NCBI GenBank assembly: GCA_934401725.1
Contig: CAKRSS010000002.1
Span: 1 to 64,000, forward strand
DNA: 64,000 nucleotides
Direction: 5' to 3'
DNA from: an uncultured Eubacteriales bacterium
Lineage (GTDB): Bacteria > Bacillota > Clostridia > Oscillospirales > CAG-272
Position 1 is the first letter of the stretch. Every line of letters starts with the position of its first letter. Below, in pieces: positions 32,359 to 40,191 of this stretch. Below the pieces are notes generated by a model. The model was not told where the DNA came from. It did no database searches and was given only the letters and a program-made list of their open reading frames with translations. The translations under genes were made by a program, and so were the position numbers.

Positions 32359-35300
32359 ATGCCTAAACACATACTCGAAATTTTCTCAAAATATGAACCA
32401 TCCGCCCGCGCAAAGGCGATATTGGCCTCGTCCGGCGAAAATCGGCTGCGATATGATCGCGAACAGCGTATCGTCGAGATGGAGGTAGCCTTTCCCGAGC
32501 TTGTGCTGAAGGAAGACCTGTATGAAATAGAGACCGCGATATGCGCGGCGTATCAGATGAGTTACGTAAAGCTGCTGCCGAAATATCCGGCGGCGCTTTT
32601 GTCGTACTATTACATACCGCAGGTGCTTATAGAAACCGAGCGCACGGGTGTCGTTGCGCGCGGCTTCTTTTCGGATTATACCTACGAGTTCGATGGCAGG
32701 CGGCTGACGGTCGATCTGCACACGCTTCAGAGCGGAGTAGACCTCGTCAACGACTTCAAGACTCCGCAGGTCATCGAAGGCATAATTTTCAGCGAATTCG
32801 GTGTGCGCGTGAGCGCCGAGATAATCTGTTCCGACCCGATGGTCGGCTATTCCGATGCGGTTTTGCGCGAGTATGAGGCTATTGACAGCACGCTGTCGCA
32901 GCTCAGCCGCAGCTATTCGCCGGATTACGGCGGCGGAAGCGAGAGTAACGGCTATTATCGCCGTCAGAAGGACGCACCGGCGGACGCTCCGGAATCCGAC
33001 GCGAATGATGAGCCTCAGCTGACGCGCGTCACCTCGCTTTACGCCGCGCCGGAGGTGCCCATCGACCAGCCGCAGGATCCCCTGATTTACGATTCCGGCT
33101 GTCGCCGCTTTGATCTCAGCGCTCCTGACTATGTCTACGGCGACGAGTTCGACGTGCGCCCGGTACACATCGCACGCATAACACAACCTCAGCACAATAT
33201 CGTTGTTGTCGGGGACGTTTTCGACTTCAAAAACGAGCCCACACGCTCTGGCGACAAGAACAACGTGTCTTTTTCGCTGACCGACTACAATTCATCAATA
33301 GATGTACGGCTTTTCGGCCTTGACCCGGACGAGGCCAAGACCATAGAGTCGTTCGCGCCCGGCGCGACACTGGCGCTTTACGGCTCCGCGCGTCAGGAGA
33401 CGCGCAAGGACAACAAGGCCACAAACGAAATCATTTTCAGATTTCAGCACGCCGCACGTGTGCGCGCCATCGGGCGCGAGGATAACGCCGCCGAAAAGCG
33501 CGTCGAGCTGCACCTGCACACGACAATGTCGACTATGGACGCGCTTATCTCGCCGCCCGATGTCATAAAGATAGCCAAAAAGTGGGGGCATACCGCCATC
33601 GCCATAACCGACCACGGCAACCTTCAGGCGTATCCTGAGGCCATGCTCGCAGCGGAAAAGCTGGGTGGGGTCAAGGTGATATACGGCATGGAGGCGTACT
33701 TTGTCAACAATACGTCCAGTGCGCTGTACGGTGAAGGTGCAGATTTTGAAGGCGAATTTGTTGTTTTTGACATCGAGACGACCGGTCTTTCCAACCGGAA
33801 CGACCATATCACCGAGATAGGCGCCGTGCGTATCCGCGCAGGCGAGATTGTCGAGACGTTCGGCACATATGCAAACCCCGGCATGCACATTCCGGAGGAA
33901 ATCACAAAGCTGACCGGCATCACAGACGAGATGGTCGCCGACGCGCCGAGTCAGATCGAGGCAGTGCAGGCGTTTCTTGACTTTGTCGGCGGACACATGC
34001 TCATCGCGCACAATGCCGACTTCGATATGGGTTTTATACGTCGCGTCTGCGACGACAACGGTATTCCGTTTGACCACCCCTATCTTGATACGGTGGCGCT
34101 GTCGCGCTACCTCAATCCCGAGCTGAAAAACCACAAGCTGGACACGCTCGCGAAGTACTTCGAGCTCGAGGATTTCAACCACCACCGCGCTTACGACGAC
34201 GCGTCAATACTTGCGAAGATATTCCTCTGCATGGTCGAAAAAATGCGCGGCATGGACATACGCAGCTTCAGCGACCTCACCCGTGAGATGAGCGAGAACG
34301 CTGATCCCATGAAGCTCAGAACCTACCACCAGATAATTCTGGTCAAAAACGCAGTCGGACTTAAGAATCTGTACAAGATAGTTTCGGAAAGCTACCTGAA
34401 TTACTTCCACCGCAACCCGCGCGTGCCCAAGACGGTGCTTGAAAAATACCGTGAGGGCCTTATAATCGGCTCGGCGTGCGAGGCGGGCGAGCTTTACACC
34501 GCCATACTCGACAACAAGCCCGAGTCCGAAATCGAGCGCATAGCCGAGTTTTACGATTACCTCGAAATACAGCCGGTCTGCAACAACCGCTTTCTTGTCG
34601 ACGACGAAAAGCTGAGTGATGACGATGCCATACGCGACATAAACCGCCGCATATACGAGCTCGGCAAGCGGCTCGGCAAGCCCGTCGTGGCGACCTGCGA
34701 CGCGCATTTCGCCAACCCCGAGGACGAAATATACCGCAAAATTCTGCTCACCGGCATGAAATTCAAGGATGCCGACCGCGACTGCGGGCTCTACCTGCGC
34801 ACGACCGAGGAGATGCTTGAGGAGTTCTCGTATCTCGGAGAGGAGGCTGCGTATGAGGTTGTGGTTAAGAACACCAACCTCATAGCGGACATGGTTGAGG
34901 AGGTGCGTCCTATTCCGAAGGGCTTCTTCACGCCGTCGATCGAGGGCGCGGACGAGGAGCTGCGCGACATGTGCTGGAAAAAGGCACACAGCATGTACGG
35001 AGACGAGCTTCCCGCGGTCGTGTCCGAACGGCTCGAAAAGGAGCTTAATTCAATCATAGAGCACGGCTTTGCCGCGCTGTATATCATCGCGCAGAGGCTG
35101 GTCAAGTTCAGCGAGGACAACGGCTATCTGGTCGGCTCGCGTGGCTCGGTCGGCTCATCGCTCGTGGCGATAATGGCAAGTGTCTCCGAGGTCAACCCGT
35201 TGCCGCCGCACTATTGGTGTCCGAACTGTCGGTTCTGCGACTTTGAAAACGTCGGAAATGTCGGCTCGGGCTTTGATTTGCCCGACCGAAACTGCCCCGT

Positions 35301-36813
35301 CTGCGGGCAAAAGCTGCTAGGCGACGGTCACGACATTCCCTTTGAAACCTTCCTCGGCTTCTACGGCGACAAGTTCCCGGACATCGACCTTAACTTCTCC
35401 GGCGACGTCCAGGGACGCGTACATAAGTTCACTGAGGAACTGTTCGGCGTCGAGAACGTCTTCCGCGCCGGAACGCTCGGCACGCTCGCGGACAAAACTG
35501 CGTACGGATTTGTCGTCAAATACCTTGAGAACAAGGGAATTTCGCTGCCGCGTGCCGAGGTTAACAGGCTGATATACGGCTGCGTCGGCGTCAAGCGGAC
35601 AACGGGTCAGCACCCCGGCGGAATCGTCGTTATCCCGAAGGAATACGACGTCTGTGATTTCACGCCGGTGCAGCACCCCGCCGACGACCCGAAATCCAAC
35701 ATAATCACAACGCACTTTGCCTTCACCTATCTGCATGACACCATTCTCAAGCTCGACGAGCTGGGACACGATATGCCGACGAAATATAAGTACCTCGAGA
35801 AGTACTCGAACACCTCTGTGCTCGACGTTCCCATGAACGACCGCTCAATTTACGACCTGTTTCTCTCGACCAAACCGCTCGGTGTCTCCCCCGAGGACAT
35901 CAACTGTCCGCTGGGCACGCTCGGTCTGCCTGAGCTCGGGACGAAGTTTGTTGTAAAAATGCTCCAGGAGTCCAAGCCACAGTCCTTCGCCGACCTGCTT
36001 CAGGTCTCCGGTCTTTCCCACGGAACCGACGTCTGGACCAACAACGCGCAGGATCTCATCAAGGACGGCACCTGCAACATTTCCGAGGTTATCGGAACAC
36101 GTGACTCCATCATGCTTGCGCTCATCAAATACGGTGTTGAGAAAAGCCACTCGTTCAAGATTATGGAGATGGTGCGTAAGGGCAAGGGCCTGACGCCCGA
36201 GTTTGAGACCGAGATGCGCGCGGCGAACGTGCCGGAGTGGTACATTTCGTCCTGCAAGAAGATAAAATACATGTTCCCGAAGGCGCACGCCGCGGCGTAC
36301 GACATGTCGGCGATACGTCTCGGGTGGTACAAGGTTCACATGCCGCTGGCCTTCTACTGCGCCATGTTTACCGTCCAGCCGCTCGGCTTTGATGGAGAGC
36401 TGGTCATGCGCGGCAAGGCTACCGTCAAGGATTATATCGCGGACATCGAGCGCCGTCAGAATTCCAATGACAACCCGGCGTCGCAGAAGGAGCTCCAGAG
36501 CCTGCCGGTACTGATGCTGGTCAACGAGGCGTATGCCCGCGGGATCAGATTTCTGCCCGTCGACCTTGAGAAATCAAGCGACTTTGAGTATCTGCCGGAG
36601 AACGGCAAAATCAGACTTCCGTTCTCGGCGTTTGCTGGTATAGGAGAGAACGCCGCCGCGAGCATAATCAGCGCACGTAACGACGAGCCGTTTTTCTCGG
36701 TCGAGGATTTGCGCACCCGCGCGGGACTGACCAAGAGCGTTATCGAAATTCTCCGGCGCAACGGCGCGCTTGACAATCTCAACGAAACCGATCAGCTTAC
36801 ATTTATGATATAA
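32359..36813 (+). CDS. polC: DNA polymerase III alpha subunit, Gram-positive PolC type
   Basis: A 1,484-residue replicative polymerase with built-in 3'-5' exonuclease. Order seen: N-terminal domain, OB fold (about 270-370), PHP domain starting 'VELHLHTTMSTMDAL' (about 383), exonuclease 'VFDIETTGLSNRNDH' (about 467) inserted within it, PHP continued, zinc finger 'CPNCRFC...CPVCG' (about 953-985), palm with 'DIDLNFSGD' (catalytic Asp pair), fingers and C-terminal domain. Length typical (~1,440). No strong SD; ATG 32359 lies three bases after ispG and may be coupled. The stop codon merges with a MITE remnant. Confidence 0.97.
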   Translation: MPKHILEIFSKYEPSARAKAILASSGENRLRYDREQRIVEMEVAFPELVLKEDLYEIETAICAAYQMSYVKLLPKYPAALLSYYYIPQVLIETERTGVVARGFFSDYTYEFDGRRLTVDLHTLQSGVDLVNDFKTPQVIEGIIFSEFGVRVSAEIICSDPMVGYSDAVLREYEAIDSTLSQLSRSYSPDYGGGSESNGYYRRQKDAPADAPESDANDEPQLTRVTSLYAAPEVPIDQPQDPLIYDSGCRRFDLSAPDYVYGDEFDVRPVHIARITQPQHNIVVVGDVFDFKNEPTRSGDKNNVSFSLTDYNSSIDVRLFGLDPDEAKTIESFAPGATLALYGSARQETRKDNKATNEIIFRFQHAARVRAIGREDNAAEKRVELHLHTTMSTMDALISPPDVIKIAKKWGHTAIAITDHGNLQAYPEAMLAAEKLGGVKVIYGMEAYFVNNTSSALYGEGADFEGEFVVFDIETTGLSNRNDHITEIGAVRIRAGEIVETFGTYANPGMHIPEEITKLTGITDEMVADAPSQIEAVQAFLDFVGGHMLIAHNADFDMGFIRRVCDDNGIPFDHPYLDTVALSRYLNPELKNHKLDTLAKYFELEDFNHHRAYDDASILAKIFLCMVEKMRGMDIRSFSDLTREMSENADPMKLRTYHQIILVKNAVGLKNLYKIVSESYLNYFHRNPRVPKTVLEKYREGLIIGSACEAGELYTAILDNKPESEIERIAEFYDYLEIQPVCNNRFLVDDEKLSDDDAIRDINRRIYELGKRLGKPVVATCDAHFANPEDEIYRKILLTGMKFKDADRDCGLYLRTTEEMLEEFSYLGEEAAYEVVVKNTNLIADMVEEVRPIPKGFFTPSIEGADEELRDMCWKKAHSMYGDELPAVVSERLEKELNSIIEHGFAALYIIAQRLVKFSEDNGYLVGSRGSVGSSLVAIMASVSEVNPLPPHYWCPNCRFCDFENVGNVGSGFDLPDRNCPVCGQKLLGDGHDIPFETFLGFYGDKFPDIDLNFSGDVQGRVHKFTEELFGVENVFRAGTLGTLADKTAYGFVVKYLENKGISLPRAEVNRLIYGCVGVKRTTGQHPGGIVVIPKEYDVCDFTPVQHPADDPKSNIITTHFAFTYLHDTILKLDELGHDMPTKYKYLEKYSNTSVLDVPMNDRSIYDLFLSTKPLGVSPEDINCPLGTLGLPELGTKFVVKMLQESKPQSFADLLQVSGLSHGTDVWTNNAQDLIKDGTCNISEVIGTRDSIMLALIKYGVEKSHSFKIMEMVRKGKGLTPEFETEMRAANVPEWYISSCKKIKYMFPKAHAAAYDMSAIRLGWYKVHMPLAFYCAMFTVQPLGFDGELVMRGKATVKDYIADIERRQNSNDNPASQKELQSLPVLMLVNEAYARGIRFLPVDLEKSSDFEYLPENGKIRLPFSAFAGIGENAAASIISARNDEPFFSVEDLRTRAGLTKSVIEILRRNGALDNLNETDQLTFMI

Positions 36814-36875
36814 AGGCATTACCGCGCAACGCACGAATGGCGCAGTTGCGCCATCGGAATTACGAGGTGAATCCT
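36813..36875 (+). mobile_element. MITE-like element, copy 2 (internally deleted, 63 bp)
   Basis: Left end AAGGCATTACCGCGCAACGC and right end ATTACGAGGTGAATCCT match copies 1 and 3, with the core GGCGCAGTTGCGCC; about 80 internal bases of the full element are absent. Its first base is the last base of the polC stop codon, so insertion abuts or replaced the original stop context. The terminator follows at once. Confidence 0.7.
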
Positions 36876-36920
36876 AAAAAACCAGTCGGCGTCCGGAATC
36901 GGACACCGACTGGTTTTTTT
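36876..36920. terminator. Bidirectional terminator after polC
   Basis: AAAAACCAGTCGGCGTCCG / CGGACACCGACTGGTTTTTT with a four-base centre; serves polC and, in reverse, the converging membrane-protein gene. Confidence 0.9.
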
Positions 36921-37713
36921 ATTTATTTTGCCGACGAAGCTCGCGGGAGCGCTGTGTCATGAGCCCCCACAGCATTCCGAGATACGATGCAAAGCCGAGG
37001 ACAAGGCACATGAAGTAGTAAAGAAGCATCCAAAGCAGATCCGCAAGGCTCCGCGGCGGGCCGATGATAATGTCGTTTATAAGCAGCTGCACTGCCTTGC
37101 TGACGGTGATGAGCCCGCCAATCCACAACGCCGCACGCTGAAACGGATTCTGCTTGTTTATCAGCGAGGTGAAAGGGAAGAACAGCGACTCTTCGTCAAA
37201 TCGGTAGTTCTCGAGCTTGCCCTCGAGCGACTTTTTTTCGGCAATGAATCCGCCCGCCTGACGCATGACACGGCTGATTATAAGCAATACCAAAGCGAGT
37301 TGCGCTATCTCGAGCACAAGCGGCAGAAGAAACGCGAGGAGTATGTCCGTCAGGTAGTTTTTGACGGAGGGCAGCGTTCCATTCATGATGACGGTGACGG
37401 CGACCTTGGCGACGTATTTGTACACCGTCAGCAGTGCAAATGCGATAACGTATCCCCGCCGCTGACGCTGAGTCGAGGTGCGCCATCTGAAGAGTATCAC
37501 AGTGTACGCCGCAAGCATACCGATAAGCTCGCACAGGTCGGTGGCGTACGGTATTATGTCCACGAACACCGGGATCATGAACGCAACATCGGTCTCGGAC
37601 TTGACGTACAGCGTTGTCATCACGACCGCGTAAAACGTGAATATTGCGAACACAGTCAGCACCATGCCGACCAGTGAGCGCTTATATGATTGATTTTTTA
37701 CATCCTGACTCAT
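36919..37713 (-). CDS. Seven-helix membrane protein, unknown
   Basis: A 264-residue protein with about seven membrane segments separated by short basic loops; 'RQRRGYVIAFALLTVYKYVAKV' and 'DIIIGPPRSLADLLWMLLYY' are recognisable internal stretches, but I do not know the family. It is divergent from the degenerate M14 gene with a 78-base gap. Starts ATG 37713; the SD (AAAGGA) is about 14 bases away and weak. Confidence 0.7.
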   Translation of the reverse strand: MSQDVKNQSYKRSLVGMVLTVFAIFTFYAVVMTTLYVKSETDVAFMIPVFVDIIPYATDLCELIGMLAAYTVILFRWRTSTQRQRRGYVIAFALLTVYKYVAKVAVTVIMNGTLPSVKNYLTDILLAFLLPLVLEIAQLALVLLIISRVMRQAGGFIAEKKSLEGKLENYRFDEESLFFPFTSLINKQNPFQRAALWIGGLITVSKAVQLLINDIIIGPPRSLADLLWMLLYYFMCLVLGFASYLGMLWGLMTQRSRELRRQNK

Positions 37714-37791
37714 AAAAACGGGGAGTTCCTTTGCATTAAATTTAGGTTCTGTTCATATGATGTTATAACTCAACAGAAAAGGATAACTGAT

Positions 37792-38469
37792 ATGGCAGAC
37801 AAGACAAACAGTACAAACAGCATAAATCGCGAAAAACGCATACTTGACTTTGAGGACATGAAGGATCACCAAAGCCTCATAGAACACCTCGAGGTGCTCA
37901 TCGGGCGCTATCGCGGATTGCACGTCGTTCCGCTCTCAATGTGTGAAGGAAGAATTGTTCCGGCCGTGTTTCTCGGCCACGGAAGCCGCATTACAGTCTA
38001 TACCGCAGACGCAGACGGGGAATCCTTCCTCCCGTCGCAGCTGCTCATGAGATACATAAACGAATATTGCGAAATGCGCCAAAGCGGGCGTCGGGTGTTC
38101 GGTATAGACCTTCTGAGCTTTGAGGAAAGCCGTTCGGTGTGCGTCATACCAATCTCACACACGGCCGACGGCGTCGCTTATACCGCGGACTCCGTGTCCG
38201 GTGACCGCCGCCTTTCCATTGAGCTGAAGCAGGGGGACAGCCACATCACCTGTGCTGAGGCGTCCTGCACCGGGCGATGTCGCGGAGTCGCGCAGTCGGT
38301 AGGCAGGCTGTGCGGGCTCCCGCCCACGATTGATCCGAGCCTACACGAGACCTCACGACCACACTTCAACATCTACTGCGGGCGTTGCTACGAGACCGAG
38401 GAGCAGGGCTTTTTCCGCACCTACGCCTCGGTGCGCGAGCTGCTGTTCGTCGCACCGATCATTGTGTGA
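37792..38469 (+). CDS. Degenerate M14-type peptidase (pseudoenzyme)
   Basis: A 225-residue protein. 'EGRIVPAVFLGHGSRITVY' and 'LLMRYINEYCEMRQSGRRVF' then 'CVIPISHTADGV' follow the block order of M14 zinc carboxypeptidases, and 'FNIYCGRC...LLFVAPII' matches their C-terminal end. But the zinc HxxE block reads 'ADGE', the catalytic Glu in the terminal 'FTxExG' block reads 'FNIYCG', and the central part with the third zinc ligand is missing. It is an open frame with ATG 37792 after AAAAGGAT, not a broken gene, so a non-catalytic binding role is plausible. The relation is by eye only. Confidence 0.55.
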   Translation: MADKTNSTNSINREKRILDFEDMKDHQSLIEHLEVLIGRYRGLHVVPLSMCEGRIVPAVFLGHGSRITVYTADADGESFLPSQLLMRYINEYCEMRQSGRRVFGIDLLSFEESRSVCVIPISHTADGVAYTADSVSGDRRLSIELKQGDSHITCAEASCTGRCRGVAQSVGRLCGLPPTIDPSLHETSRPHFNIYCGRCYETEEQGFFRTYASVRELLFVAPIIV

Positions 38470-38489
38470 TGTTCCGGCGGTGTGCCGAC

Positions 38490-39554
38490 TCAATCGTCCT
38501 GCGAGTCGTCGATGCGTATCTGCTCGCCGTTGCGGGTCACGTTTGAGAAGGGAAGATTCAAGTGGTCGTATGCGGACTTGGTTACGCAGCGGCCGCGCGG
38601 AGTGCGCGAGAGAAAGCCGAGCTGCATAAGATACGGCTCGTAGACGTCCTCGAGCGTTATCGCTTCCTCGCCTATTGTCGCGGCAAGCGTCTCAAGCCCG
38701 ACGGGGCCGCCGTCGTACAGCCTGATTATGGCCTCGAGCATGCGGCGGTCGATTGAATCAAGCCCGAGCTCGTCTATGTCGAGGCATCCGAGTGCGTAGT
38801 TGGCTATTTCGGAGTCAATCCTGCCGCTGCCCTTGACCTGTGCAAAGTCACGGACGCGCTTTAGCAGCCTGTTGGCGATACGCGGCGTGCCGCGCGAGCG
38901 CGAGGCTATCTCAAGAGCGCCTTCAGGCGTGATCTCAATGCCCAGAATGCCCGCGCTGCGCGTGACTATCTTGGCCAGCTCGTCCGGCGTGTACAGCTCG
39001 AGACGCATTATGACGCCAAAGCGGTCGCGCAGAGGCGAGGTCAGCTGTCCGGCGCGAGTGGTAGCACCGATAAGCGTGAAGCGGGGCAAATCAATGCGTA
39101 TACTGCGCGCAGACGGCCCCTTGCCGATGATTATGTCGAGCGCAAAGTCCTCCATAGCGGGGTATAGAATCTCCTCAACGCCCTTTGAGAGACGGTGTAT
39201 CTCGTCAATGAACAGTATGTCGCCCTGCGACAGGTTGGTAAGTATCGCGGCGAGGTCCCCCTGCTTTTCGATTGCGGGCCCCGACGTGATACGGATGTTC
39301 ACGTTCATCTCGTTGGCGATTATGGCAGACAGCGTGGTCTTGCCGAGTCCGGGAGGGCCGTAAAGCAAGACGTGGTCGAGCGAATCGCCGCGCCCCTTGG
39401 CTGCGTTGATGTATATGCGCAGGTTTTCCTTGGCCTTCTCCTGACCGATGTAGTCGTCAAGCCGCCGCGGACGCAGCGAGACGTCGGTCTCGTTGTCCTC
39501 GGGAACGTAGGAACTGCTCATTAGCCGGTTTTCAAAATCCAATTCGTCGTCCAT
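38490..39554 (-). CDS. ruvB: Holliday junction branch-migration ATPase RuvB
   Basis: A 354-residue AAA+ motor: Walker A 'GPPGLGKTT' (about 66-74), Walker B '[10 protein letters not shown]', '[16 protein letters not shown]' sensor region, and a C-terminal winged helix ending 'RTPRGR'. Works with RuvA on recombination junctions. Lies 13 bases after ruvA on the minus strand; the third partner RuvC is not in this window. Confidence 0.97.
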   Translation of the reverse strand: MDDELDFENRLMSSSYVPEDNETDVSLRPRRLDDYIGQEKAKENLRIYINAAKGRGDSLDHVLLYGPPGLGKTTLSAIIANEMNVNIRITSGPAIEKQGDLAAILTNLSQGDILFIDEIHRLSKGVEEILYPAMEDFALDIIIGKGPSARSIRIDLPRFTLIGATTRAGQLTSPLRDRFGVIMRLELYTPDELAKIVTRSAGILGIEITPEGALEIASRSRGTPRIANRLLKRVRDFAQVKGSGRIDSEIANYALGCLDIDELGLDSIDRRMLEAIIRLYDGGPVGLETLAATIGEEAITLEDVYEPYLMQLGFLSRTPRGRCVTKSAYDHLNLPFSNVTRNGEQIRIDDSQDD

Positions 39555-39567
39555 TTGCGTCAGCTCC

Positions 39568-40191
39568 TTACCTCATAAGTTTTTTCAGTGCCTGCCGGAT
39601 GACTTCTTCAAGCGGCAGGCCGTCTGCGTCGATTTCACGCAGGGCAGCCATGGCCTCGGGACGCGAATATCCGAGCACTGTCAGCGCGTCGATAGCCTCG
39701 GATAGCGCCGAGCGCTCGGTGCTCGGCGTCGGGCTGCTCGCAGCGTCCGAAGAAATGCTTGACGGAAACGACGTCGCCGCCAGCTTGTCCTTAAGCTCAA
39801 GAATAATTCTTGCCGCCGTCTTGGGTCCGACGCCGGAGGCCTTTGAGATGGTTTTTTTGTCCTCCGTGCAGACTGCCAGCGCGAACTTCTCGGGCGTCAG
39901 CAGCGACAGCACCGACAGCGCCACCTTAGGGCCTACCCCGGAAACCGAAATAAGCAGCTTGAAGGCCGCCAGCTCCTCGGTGCTTGCAAAGCCGAAAAGC
40001 TCAATTCCATCCTCGCGGACGGACATATAAGTGTAAAGCGTCGCCTTGACGGGTTCTCTCTGGAATGTGAGCTTGGGCAGGGCGTCGTATGAGGTCTGGC
40101 TTATGGACATTTTGTATGCGACGCCGCCCGCGTCGATAACGGCGCAGCCGGGTTCAAGTATAACAAGCTGTCCGCTGATATAGTAAAGCAT
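39568..40191 (-). CDS. ruvA: Holliday junction DNA helicase subunit RuvA
   Basis: A 207-residue DNA-binding tetramer subunit: N-terminal OB fold ('[10 protein letters not shown]'), two helix-hairpin-helix motifs ('[15 protein letters not shown]' and '[17 protein letters not shown]'), and the C-terminal domain III that touches RuvB ('[16 protein letters not shown]'). Starts one base after the YfhO-family stop, so the three minus-strand genes form one unit. Confidence 0.96.
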   Translation of the reverse strand: MLYYISGQLVILEPGCAVIDAGGVAYKMSISQTSYDALPKLTFQREPVKATLYTYMSVREDGIELFGFASTEELAAFKLLISVSGVGPKVALSVLSLLTPEKFALAVCTEDKKTISKASGVGPKTAARIILELKDKLAATSFPSSISSDAASSPTPSTERSALSEAIDALTVLGYSRPEAMAALREIDADGLPLEEVIRQALKKLMR

